The notes under the pieces are model-generated. The model did not search any database and was not told where the DNA came from. It saw only the letters and a program-made list of their open reading frames with translations. A program made the position numbers and the translations under genes. Shown here piece after piece: positions 17,888-25,823 of a stretch of DNA of 64,000 nucleotides. The DNA comes from Mycolicibacterium mageritense (lineage in GTDB: Bacteria > Actinomycetota > Actinomycetes > Mycobacteriales > Mycobacteriaceae), in the NCBI RefSeq assembly GCF_010727475.1, contig NZ_AP022567.1, forward strand, positions 6,944,001-7,008,000, in the 5' to 3' direction. Position 1 is the first letter of the stretch. Each line of letters starts with the position of its first letter.

Positions 17888-17930
17888 TCTGTTGCTGTTG
17901 CTGTTGCTGTTTCAGTTGCTGTTGCTGATC
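17888..17930. repeat. GTTGCT hexanucleotide repeat
   Basis: Imperfect tandem copies of GTTGCT, interrupted by TTTCAG, just upstream of the Pro/Ala-repeat frame (so within its 5' region). Simple repeats of this sort can vary in length. Confidence 0.7.
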
Positions 17931-18068
17931 CGGTGCGGATGCGTAACCGGTGAGCTTCCCCGCTCACAGGCTGCGGAACTCACCCGCACCGGATGGGTGA
18001 AGTTGTACTCGGCATCCCCGACAAGCAACGGCGCATGCAACAGGCTGCGCTTCGGCGTGTCGCGGCGA

Positions 18069-18515
18069 CTAGGCCAGCGTCACCAGCGTCACGGCCACCG
18101 GTGACTCCTCGGACACCTCGCGGATGATCGCGACCGCCCTTGCGGGGTCCAGTCCACCGATACCTCCGCCTATCAGCGGAACCGCCACCGACCGGATGCC
18201 GTGCCCGACAGCCAGTTCCAGGCCAACAGTCAGTGACGACCGCAGCCACTCCTCGGTCGCGTTGGGCCCGGGATGATCCTGGCTGGCGCAGTGGATAATC
18301 GTCTTGTCCCCCGGCCCTTGCGTGCAGATCATCGCTCCGCCCGGCGGTAAGTCACCGCGCCGGGCGAGTACCTGGTACTGGTGAATTGCGTTGGGGTGTT
18401 GCAACTTCATCACAGCTGCCACGCCAGCACCGGCGACGCCTTTGCAGTTGACGCCGTGCGCGATGGCCTCAGCCGGGTGGGCGAAGAGGTCGCCGATCTC
18501 ATGGGTGAAGCTCAT
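18069..18515 (-). CDS. macro-domain protein (ADP-ribose binding)
   Basis: 148 aa, one complete macro domain. AIAHGVNCKGVAGAGVAAVM (17-36) holds the Asn and Gly-rich loop that contact ADP-ribose. VPLIGGGIGGLDP is the second phosphate loop. Members remove ADP-ribose from proteins or nucleic acids or bind O-acetyl-ADP-ribose. Fourth gene of a minus-strand run starting at 19990; AAGGACC precedes the ATG. Confidence 0.88.
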   Translation of the reverse strand: MSFTHEIGDLFAHPAEAIAHGVNCKGVAGAGVAAVMKLQHPNAIHQYQVLARRGDLPPGGAMICTQGPGDKTIIHCASQDHPGPNATEEWLRSSLTVGLELAVGHGIRSVAVPLIGGGIGGLDPARAVAIIREVSEESPVAVTLVTLA

Positions 18516-18639
18516 GTGCGGTCCTTAGTGTCTATGCAACGTTCGAAGTTTCGACGTTGAGGCCAGCAGTGGTTGATGTGTGCGGGGGGTGGTAGCCGGC
18601 CGCGGATCAGGACGTGACACCGCGACGGGGACGCACCGG

Positions 18640-18837
18640 TCAGGCCGGTTCGTAGCGGTGTGCGGTCGCAGCGTCGATGCATACGCCGTGTCCGTGGTCG
18701 AACTCGGCGCAGACAATCGGTCCGGCGGACGGATCGTCGCGTGTGTCAGCCGGCCGGATCTCGTGCACGGTGAGCACCTTGCCCCGGTCGTCGCGGATCC
18801 GATCGCCGACACTGGTGGCATTGACGTCCAGGCCCAT
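18640..18837 (-). CDS. hypothetical protein, 65 aa
   Basis: Its start region overlaps the stop of the upstream gene (18837), so translation is coupled. The sequence (SVGDRIRDDRGKVLTVHEIR) suggests a small beta-barrel. No family recognised. Confidence 0.6.
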   Translation of the reverse strand: MGLDVNATSVGDRIRDDRGKVLTVHEIRPADTRDDPSAGPIVCAEFDHGHGVCIDAATAHRYEPA

Positions 18838-19115
18838 CACAGCTGTGCCCTCTGGTCCGCGGTGAACTGATCCCAGGAGCGCCCGGCCAGCCCCAGCGGT
18901 GACCGGTGATCGGCGATCAGTTCGGCGGCGTAGCGGTCGCAGTCTGTCAGCTGGTCCGTGCTGGCGCCCGCGGCGATCGCTCGGTCCCTCGCCTGCAATC
19001 GCACCGCCTCGTGGCCGGTACGGTTCTCCCAGAACCGCTCATGGCTGGGGAGCCGGTCAAACCAGCAAGCGACGCTGTACTGGTCCAACGCATGCTGCAG
19101 CGCGGTGATACTCAC
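18837..19115 (-). CDS. hypothetical protein, 92 aa
   Basis: Overlaps both neighbours by about 4 nt, placing it firmly in one operon with the gene at 19112-19990. Helical, with WFDRLPSHERFWENRTGHEA. No known domain. Confidence 0.6.
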   Translation of the reverse strand: MSITALQHALDQYSVACWFDRLPSHERFWENRTGHEAVRLQARDRAIAAGASTDQLTDCDRYAAELIADHRSPLGLAGRSWDQFTADQRAQL

Positions 19116-19990
19116 GCCGCGCCGTTCTCGGACAGCGCGTCGCCATCTGTGCCGCCCTCACCCCCGGTCGCACCGACGGTCGGTCCCTCGTCCTCGTCGT
19201 CGGCGAGGTCCGCGCCAGCGCCTGCTCCGCCGCTGTCCCCGAGCGTGGTGGCCACCGCGACCTCGGGGTCCTCGACGTCGAGATCCGGGTGGTAGGCGTG
19301 CGCCGCAAGCACCGCGCGGAACACACCCGCACATGTGACGGTCACGATCGAGGCCGGATGCGCGCGGGTGTAGATCTCCACGGGCTCCTTGAAGACCGCC
19401 GCGATCGCACCGACTTTCTTGATGGTCTCGGCGGTGAACGCCTGCACCTTCCCCACCTTGAGCGGGGCATTGCTCATATCGTCCCCAGCGCCGCGCGCAC
19501 CCAGAATCTCGCGGGCACCTTTGGCCTGCAACGTCTTGAGCACCGAACGGATCGGGAAGTCGTCGGCATCCTGCAGCGGGATGTAGTGGCGGGAGTCCGC
19601 CTCGCCCAGTGCGCCGTCGGTCAGGGTGCGCATCAGCAGCGTCGATCCCTCATCGACCACCGACAGCTCCACCTCGGTGGAGGCCTCCTTGTCCTTTTTC
19701 TTCACGGCGGAAGCCGCACCCCGGGCCGCCGACAGCAACTGGTTGGCCTGGTCGAGTGAGAACTTCACCAGCGGCAGGTCGCCGTCGCATTCGAATATCG
19801 CCTGTCCCGGACTGATGCCGTCAGAAGCGAGGAACGCCAACGAGTTCTGTGAGCCGACCTCGGCTGTCTCCACGCGTGCGGTGCCGAGCAGCACGGCGGC
19901 GTGCGTGGGGTCGTCCTTGCCGGCGAAGGCCATCACTTTCGCTGCTGACAGACCTTTGACGAACGCCTTGTTGTCGATCACGGCTGTCAT
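19112..19990 (-). CDS. hypothetical protein, possibly sliding-clamp-like
   Basis: 292 aa; ATG 19990 has AAAGGTGG upstream. The order of features (a helix, SLAFLASDG, VKFSLDQANQLLSAARGAAS, repeated later by KVGKVQAFTAETIKKVGAIA) reads like repeated domains of a DNA clamp (DnaN-type), but no clear clamp signature is present and I rank this as a weak structural guess. The tail is acidic and Gly-rich. It heads a four-gene operon ending with the macro-domain gene. Confidence 0.6.
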   Translation of the reverse strand: MTAVIDNKAFVKGLSAAKVMAFAGKDDPTHAAVLLGTARVETAEVGSQNSLAFLASDGISPGQAIFECDGDLPLVKFSLDQANQLLSAARGAASAVKKKDKEASTEVELSVVDEGSTLLMRTLTDGALGEADSRHYIPLQDADDFPIRSVLKTLQAKGAREILGARGAGDDMSNAPLKVGKVQAFTAETIKKVGAIAAVFKEPVEIYTRAHPASIVTVTCAGVFRAVLAAHAYHPDLDVEDPEVAVATTLGDSGGAGAGADLADDEDEGPTVGATGGEGGTDGDALSENGAA

Positions 19991-20288
19991 CGCCGGACCA
20001 CCTTTCGGTTGCTGCGGAGTGTGCGGCGGCTGCACTGCGCGAGACCGCCGACGCCGCGGTGCTCGTGTGCCCGCGGTGCGCGCAATCTAGGACCGGCGCG
20101 GGACCGCCGCGGGTCTGCGGCGCGACTGCCCCCGCGCCGGCGCCCTCACACGGTGTGCAGCAGTCAAAAGCGAGCTCAAGAGCACCCCACACGAGCCGCT
20201 ATCCACCGACCGGTTCCCGCCGGGCTCCGTCACCGGGCCTTGCGTCGCCAACGTGCGTGCGTACGGGCCCGACACCTGCCGGCGCCGC

Positions 20289-20396
20289 GATGCTCCAACC
20301 CGCGCTCCAACCGGCACTCAGAACTTCGCTCAAACAGGCACTCAAAACCGTACTAAATCAGTGCCTCAAAGTAGTCCTCAAAATCGCTATCAGTGC
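20289..20396 (+). repeat. nine 12-bp tandem repeats (CTCAAA-type iterons)
   Basis: Starting at 20289 the sequence divides exactly into nine 12-bp units with consensus NNNRCTCAAAAC; units 4, 5, 7 and 8 match CTCAAA perfectly and the flanking units are degenerate. It sits between the divergent clamp-like and HNH genes. It may be an iteron array (replication or operator) or encode a four-residue Leu repeat (see 20290-20562). Confidence 0.8.
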
Positions 20397-20562
20397 CGCC
20401 GTACAGCGCATACAAGCAGCTCACCGCCGTGCCCCGGTGACGCTTCCGAATGCGCAGACGGGCATCCCCGGCGGTATACAGACCCACCACCGGGGAGCGG
20501 CCGCCCGGCGAACGTGCTGCGCGCACGACCCGAAAACGGTGCCGCGGCTGGATGCCGAATGA
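20290..20562 (+). CDS. possible small protein with Leu-every-four repeat
   Basis: ATG 20290 opens exactly on the 12-bp repeat array; the translation MLQPALQPALRTSLKQALKT continues with Leu at every fourth residue for about 35 residues, then a basic tail with no known motif. No ribosome site is seen. Either a genuine helical peptide gene or a by-product of the iterons. Confidence 0.3.
   Translation: MLQPALQPALRTSLKQALKTVLNQCLKVVLKIAISAAVQRIQAAHRRAPVTLPNAQTGIPGGIQTHHRGAAARRTCCAHDPKTVPRLDAE
20353..20487 (-). CDS. possible small protein, 44 aa, antisense to the repeats
   Basis: The minus-strand frame from GTG 20487 reads MGLYTAGDARLRIRKRHRG with an acidic end (DSDFEDYFEALI). It has protein-like composition but no ribosome site, and competes with the plus-strand frame over the same bases. 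Listed as an alternative. Confidence 0.25.
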   Translation of the reverse strand: MGLYTAGDARLRIRKRHRGTAVSCLYALYGGTDSDFEDYFEALI

Positions 20563-20644
20563 CGGGGACGTGACAGTTCCCGAGCGCGGCCGCTGTCGCG
20601 CCGCGGAAGGGCCGCAACGGCAGCGGCGGCCACACTGCGCGGCC

Positions 20645-21448
20645 ATGGGAACAACGAATAAGACCTCCGGCATCGTCTCTACCCTGCTGCAGCTGGCGTT
20701 GATCGGGTTGATCATGGTCGTGACCGCCGTCGTGCTGCTCGGATCACTGGCCGGCACTGCGGTTCCGGTGATCGGGCCGGCCATCTCAGCAACCCGCGAA
20801 TGGATCGCAGGCAGTGGAGATGAACAGGAACCGGCCGGCAACGCAGTTCCGCCCGGCTCCGCCGGCGCGCCGATGGCTTTAGGCGGAACAAGTACCCCCA
20901 GCCCCGACCCGTCCACCCTCGTGGTCGCCCCGCAGGCATCCATGAACGGCTACGCCCGCGTACGGTTCGGTCAGGCGTGGACCGATGACGTCGATGTCGA
21001 GGGCGGGAATAACAACTGCGACACGAGGAACGACATCCTCGCCCGCGACTTGACCGCGGTGACCACACTCGACGGGTGCAAGGTCGCCTCTGGAACATTG
21101 GTCGATCCCTACACCGCGGAGATCATCGGCTTCATGCGCGGGAAAGACACCTCAGCGGCGGTACAGGTCGATCACATCGTGGCCCTGGCCAACAGCTGGG
21201 TGTCCGGGGCGTGGACGTGGGACCTGCCCGCGCTCAAGCAGATCGCCAACGACCCGCTCAACCTCTTGGCGGTCGACGGGCCAGCCAACATGGGCAAGGG
21301 TGCCAAAGCAGCTGACGAGTGGCTGCCGCCCAACCCCGCGTTCCAGTGCACCTACGTCAAACGTCAGGTCATGGTGAAGAACAAATACCGCCTCAGCGTC
21401 ACGGCCCCGGAGAAAGCTGTGATGGAGCGCTTTCACGGTCAGTGCTGA
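20645..21448 (+). CDS. membrane-anchored or secreted HNH (GmrSD/DUF1524-type) nuclease
   Basis: 267 aa. One N-terminal hydrophobic helix (about 11-33), a Pro/Ser linker, and an HNH domain: AVQVDHIVALANSWVSGAW with the catalytic DH pair, then ANDPLNLLAVDGPANMGKGA with the Asn/Asp-rich helix and lysine. Extracellular nucleases of this type are common in actinobacteria. Just upstream of the eccC terminator, so convergent with the ESX genes. Confidence 0.85.
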   Translation: MGTTNKTSGIVSTLLQLALIGLIMVVTAVVLLGSLAGTAVPVIGPAISATREWIAGSGDEQEPAGNAVPPGSAGAPMALGGTSTPSPDPSTLVVAPQASMNGYARVRFGQAWTDDVDVEGGNNNCDTRNDILARDLTAVTTLDGCKVASGTLVDPYTAEIIGFMRGKDTSAAVQVDHIVALANSWVSGAWTWDLPALKQIANDPLNLLAVDGPANMGKGAKAADEWLPPNPAFQCTYVKRQVMVKNKYRLSVTAPEKAVMERFHGQC

Positions 21449-21467
21449 GTTTCTGAGACCACAACGA

Positions 21468-21502
21468 TCAGCGCCCGCCCCGGACTCCGGGACGGGCGCT
21501 GA
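21468..21502. terminator. bidirectional terminator between HNH nuclease and eccC
   Basis: TCAGCGCCCG...CCGG pairs with CCGG...CGGGCGCTGA in a 15-bp stem with one mismatch, in the gap between two convergent stops. Confidence 0.8.
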
Positions 21503-21525
21503 GTCTTTGCGGGTGGCGTGGATCC

Positions 21526-24500
21526 CTATCCCGCCGCGGGCACGTCGTTGAACCGGGCGGCGACCGCATCGACATCAATGTGTGCGGTCTGCACCATCAC
21601 GTGGTCTTCGGCGTCCACAATCAGGCGGCCCTGACCGGCGCGCCACCGTGCCGGTTTGAGGTGAAATGCCTGCGCGACGGGCAGACCCGAGGCCGGAGCG
21701 CCGGCCAGCTGCAGGATCGGCGCCATCAGCGACTCCCGCAGCGCGAGCAGCAGTGCCGAGGCTTTCACCCGATCGGCGAACCCGGTGCCGTCCGAGAGGA
21801 TGAAGTGAACACCGAGATCGGTGCCGGTCGCCAGCAGCCTGCTCACCGATTCTCCGCCGACCTCCACTTCGTCGAACGCCGTCTTGGCCGCGTAGCCGCT
21901 GGCGATGGAGGCGAAGTTGTCGATGAACACGTAGACCTCCGGACCGGTGAAGTACGTCCGGTTGCGCAGCTGATCGGAGGTCGCGTCGTCACCGGGACGG
22001 CGCGAAACCATCAACCGCACCAGCATCTCGGCGACTGCATCAATGTCCTCGCGGCTGGCGACATACCCGGGCGGACGCTTGCGCACCTGCACCGGCTTAC
22101 CGTCGGCGTCGAGAACCGTTGCGCCGCTGGAATCCACCTTGTCGACGAACTTGGCGCGTTGCATGTACCCGCGCTCGTAGAGGCGGTCGCGTTCGCCGAG
22201 CATCTGACGCAGGGGATCGATGACGATGATCACCGCATCCTTGGGAGCGAACTGACGCATCACGGATTCCATGACCGAGCGCAGCACATTGCTCTTGCCC
22301 GACTCCTTCTCTCCGTACACCAGCAGGTTCTGAGAGAAATTCGGCACCGGCGCCAAGGCCAAGGTGTCCATGCGGCTACCCAACGGCATGATGGTGCGTG
22401 CCGGATGCCGACCGAAATCGACCATCGGCTCGAACACCGACCAGATCGTCTCGTAATCGATCACCGCATCCGCCGGCAGCACCGCGGGCACCTTCTCCTC
22501 GGCGTAAACGGCTGCGAGGTCCCCGCACAGCATGCGGATCTCCTCACCGTGATCGACCACATCGAACACCGGCATGCCTTTGTCCTCGCGGTCCGGCTCG
22601 ATCGCCCGGTTGATCGGGACAACCGTGCGCGCCTGCAGCGAAGTGGCCGCATCGAACGACCGCCCCGGCTGATCCAGCGGGATACGGTCGGCCAGTGTCA
22701 TGCGCACCTCCGGCGGCACCTTGGCGCCGGAGTAATCGGTTGAGGGGAGCTGCACTCCGCCTTTGACCTCCACCGAGTAATGCGTCACGTTGCCGGCGTT
22801 GGCCGAGCCCTGTGAGTCGGCGGTGTAGACCAGATGCACCCCGACCGCGCCACCGCCGTCGAGAATCGGGCGCAGCAGCTTGGCCCGTTCCTGGCGATCC
22901 TCGCCGAGGAACTCGCCGATGCCGTCGATGGCAACAATCACGTAGCCGTACGGATCGCCAGGCACCGGGTCCTGATCTTTGGACGCCAGATACGCGTCCA
23001 TGGACGGGACTTCGCGGTCCACCATGACCTCGCGGCGCAGATCGATCAGCCGCTGCGATTCGCCAAGGATCCGCGCCACCGTTTCGCCGTCACCGGGACG
23101 AGCGTATGCCGCCACGTTCGGGCTGTTGCGGACCTCCCCCAGTTTGCCGGTGCCGTAGTCCGCCAGCATGAACGCCAGCCGCGACGGGCCGTGCTGAACA
23201 CAGCCGCAGATCACCAGCGTCTGCAGCAGCGTGGTGCGCCCGGACTTGCCGGCCCCGGCGATCACCTGATGCGCCACGCTGCCACCGAAGTCGATCATCC
23301 ACGGAAGGCGGGTGTGCTTCTCGGGGGCGTCGAGGTCGCCGATACGGATACGCAGCCCCTGCTGCTGGCGCTGCAGTCCACCCAGCGTCGGAAGGCTCAG
23401 CGGTTCCCGCAGTGAAGGCTTCCACAGATCCAGAGTCCGCATGTCACGCAGCCGCGACACCTTCTCCAGGAGCACATCGGCCATCTTCTCGCCCAGCTGC
23501 TCCTCACGCGTCTCGACTACCTCGCCCTCGATCACGGGGGTGAAGCCGCGCTCGGTGAACAGCGTGAACGGAACCACCGGATCCGCCACCACGTCGTGGC
23601 TGTCGTTGACGGTCCGGGCCCGTTCGATCACGGTGCGCCGGATGTAGGGAGCTTCGTGGTGGAACGCGGCCACTTCCACTGGGCCGTGGTCGGAGGAAAA
23701 CTTGCGCAGGATCTTGCCTTTGAGCTTGCCGCCGACCATCGTGGCCGCTGCGTCGGTGCCGATCATCGCGATCGAGTGCTGCGGGGAGTTGACCGAAAGC
23801 GAGTACCGGAAGCTCAGGTGTTCGAAAAGATCACCGAGCACCGACTTGTCGATGAACTGGCTGCACATCACCAGGTGCATGCCCAGCGAGCGGCCGACGC
23901 GACCGACGCGGGTCAGCAGCTCGAGGTAGCCCGGCCGGTCTTTGAGAAATTCGCCGAACTCGTCGATGATGACGATCAGATCAGGCAGTGAAGGCCAGTC
24001 CGGATCGTTGGGGTGCTTCTGCTGCTGTTCGCGATACTCGAAGATGTCCTTGCACCGCCTCTGGGTCGTGATGAACTCTTCGCGACGGTCCACCTCACCG
24101 TTGATCACCGCGCCGAGCCGGTCCACCAGCTCCATGGCGTTCTCCAGATTGGAGATCGACGCCACCGTGTGTGGCAGGTTCTCCATCCCCAGGAACGTCG
24201 CACCACCTTTGAAGTCGGCCAGGATCAGCGCCACCTTGTCCGGACCGTAGATGGCCACCAGCGCCAGCACGATGGCGCGCAGGAAATACGACTTACCCGA
24301 ACCGGTGCGCCCAGCCACGGCGCCGTGGGGACCGTTGCCGCTGCGGTTCTCCTCATAGAAGTTCACGTAGCTCAGCTCCGGGGTCAGCACATCCCCGGCA
24401 CGCTGATAGCCGAACGGCACTTTGATCTCATCAGTGAAGGCGTTGCGCTTCCAGACCTCGATGACGTCGTGAGTCTCGATGTCACCGATCTGCAGCGCCT

Positions 24501-25800
24501 CGAAGAAGTCCGCGATGTGCTCAGGTGTGTCATCGACCACCGCGCCGCCGACACCGTAGTTGCGCGGCCGGAACATGTACATCGCCCGGGCGAACGTCTC
24601 CGCTGCGACGACCGACACCGAATCGGCTGCAGCGGCATCGAAGTCCTCCACCGTGGAGACCCGACCGTCGCGCAGCAGGATGCGGCTCTTGAGATCAGAG
24701 ACCAGATCGGTGCCGTACCGAACCACCAGCCAGGTCATTCCCGTCACACCGCCGGCCATGTTCGCCGGCCATGACACGACCGCGTTGGGGGTGTCAATGA
24801 TCAGCAGCAGATGCGGGGGCTTGGCGCCCTCGGCGGGGTCCCGCATCCGCTCGATCTGGGCGGCATGGCGTACCGCGAACTCATCGAGGCTGCGCCAACT
24901 CAGCTGCCGCGCGCCCAGTCCCTTCTCGACTTTGGTCACATCCTCGTTGTGGGCCAGCCACTTCAACCATTCCCACTCCTGCGGATCCTCGGTGACCACC
25001 CCGATGTTCAGGTCGCTTGGCTTGTGGTTGAACGCCAATGACATCAGCATTGCCCGGACCAGACCACCGCGGTCGGCGGATTCCTCGCCGCGCAGCGCAT
25101 AGGCCGGGAACTCGTTGAGGCGGACGTCGATCGGCAGGTTGGCCACCACCGACAGCGTCTGCATCGCCCGCTCGTAGCGCACCATCGTGGTGGGTTCCAG
25201 CATTTCGGGAACCACATCGGGAGCGGGGATCAGCTTCGGATACAGCGGCGCCATCCCGATGCCGATTCGCGCCCGCAGATACGGGTTGGACGTCAGATTC
25301 CGGACGTCGGGGTCGGTTTCGTCTTCGGGGGCAACCACTCTGCCGATTTCCGGGTTCGGGTCGGCCTGCCACATGTCGTCGGTGCCCACCAGTGACAGAA
25401 GATCCCCCGGATGCGGGAAACAGGCGGTACGCAGATCGTGCATTGCCCGGCCCTGCTCGTAGACCTCGGCGCGCTGCTCCCGCAGCTCCAGGTCGTACTC
25501 TTCGATCTCCTGCTCGATGTCGTTGTTGGTGGAATTCTGCCCGCGCATCTGCGTGAGCATCATGACCAGCATCATCAACATCATCGGCATCGTGAACAGC
25601 ATCGAGGTGAGCGCGCGGGCGCCCAGAAGCGCGAACATGACGAACATGCCGAGCATCGCCAGGATCATCACGAACGGCAACGCCTTCATCCACAACGGCC
25701 GGCGGTCCGGCTGCGGCGCGGCCAGCGGTTCTTTGATCTGCACACCGGTCGGCGCCAGCGACACCGCCGGCCGGGGCGGCGCCCGGAAAATCGAAAACAT
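21526..25800 (-). CDS. eccC: EccC, FtsK/SpoIIIE ATPase of a type VII secretion system
   Basis: 1424 aa, the length of a single-chain EccC (as in ESX-3/ESX-5 rather than the split EccCa/EccCb of ESX-1). Two membrane helices (about 40-62 and 66-88) are followed by three FtsK domains. Domain 1 has an intact Walker A GRTGSGKS near residue 500. Domain 2 has GKSGRTT near 850, with Arg in place of the Walker Lys. Domain 3 has EKESGKS near 1167. Domain 1 is expected to power secretion and domains 2-3 to bind substrate. Follows eccB by 23 nt; AAAGGACT precedes ATG 25800. Confidence 0.95.
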   Translation of the reverse strand: MFSIFRAPPRPAVSLAPTGVQIKEPLAAPQPDRRPLWMKALPFVMILAMLGMFVMFALLGARALTSMLFTMPMMLMMLVMMLTQMRGQNSTNNDIEQEIEEYDLELREQRAEVYEQGRAMHDLRTACFPHPGDLLSLVGTDDMWQADPNPEIGRVVAPEDETDPDVRNLTSNPYLRARIGIGMAPLYPKLIPAPDVVPEMLEPTTMVRYERAMQTLSVVANLPIDVRLNEFPAYALRGEESADRGGLVRAMLMSLAFNHKPSDLNIGVVTEDPQEWEWLKWLAHNEDVTKVEKGLGARQLSWRSLDEFAVRHAAQIERMRDPAEGAKPPHLLLIIDTPNAVVSWPANMAGGVTGMTWLVVRYGTDLVSDLKSRILLRDGRVSTVEDFDAAAADSVSVVAAETFARAMYMFRPRNYGVGGAVVDDTPEHIADFFEALQIGDIETHDVIEVWKRNAFTDEIKVPFGYQRAGDVLTPELSYVNFYEENRSGNGPHGAVAGRTGSGKSYFLRAIVLALVAIYGPDKVALILADFKGGATFLGMENLPHTVASISNLENAMELVDRLGAVINGEVDRREEFITTQRRCKDIFEYREQQQKHPNDPDWPSLPDLIVIIDEFGEFLKDRPGYLELLTRVGRVGRSLGMHLVMCSQFIDKSVLGDLFEHLSFRYSLSVNSPQHSIAMIGTDAAATMVGGKLKGKILRKFSSDHGPVEVAAFHHEAPYIRRTVIERARTVNDSHDVVADPVVPFTLFTERGFTPVIEGEVVETREEQLGEKMADVLLEKVSRLRDMRTLDLWKPSLREPLSLPTLGGLQRQQQGLRIRIGDLDAPEKHTRLPWMIDFGGSVAHQVIAGAGKSGRTTLLQTLVICGCVQHGPSRLAFMLADYGTGKLGEVRNSPNVAAYARPGDGETVARILGESQRLIDLRREVMVDREVPSMDAYLASKDQDPVPGDPYGYVIVAIDGIGEFLGEDRQERAKLLRPILDGGGAVGVHLVYTADSQGSANAGNVTHYSVEVKGGVQLPSTDYSGAKVPPEVRMTLADRIPLDQPGRSFDAATSLQARTVVPINRAIEPDREDKGMPVFDVVDHGEEIRMLCGDLAAVYAEEKVPAVLPADAVIDYETIWSVFEPMVDFGRHPARTIMPLGSRMDTLALAPVPNFSQNLLVYGEKESGKSNVLRSVMESVMRQFAPKDAVIIVIDPLRQMLGERDRLYERGYMQRAKFVDKVDSSGATVLDADGKPVQVRKRPPGYVASREDIDAVAEMLVRLMVSRRPGDDATSDQLRNRTYFTGPEVYVFIDNFASIASGYAAKTAFDEVEVGGESVSRLLATGTDLGVHFILSDGTGFADRVKASALLLALRESLMAPILQLAGAPASGLPVAQAFHLKPARWRAGQGRLIVDAEDHVMVQTAHIDVDAVAARFNDVPAAG

Positions 25801-25823
25801 CAGATGAGTCCTTTCAGTGGGGA

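Noticed and set aside
17607..18104. Plus-strand 165-aa protein with Ala/Gly/Thr repeats
   Set aside because: It is antisense to the Pro/Ala repeat frame and to the end of the macro-domain gene; it lacks a ribosome site.
23596..23991. Plus-strand frames within eccC
   Set aside because: All lie opposite a 1424-codon conserved gene and show shadow composition.
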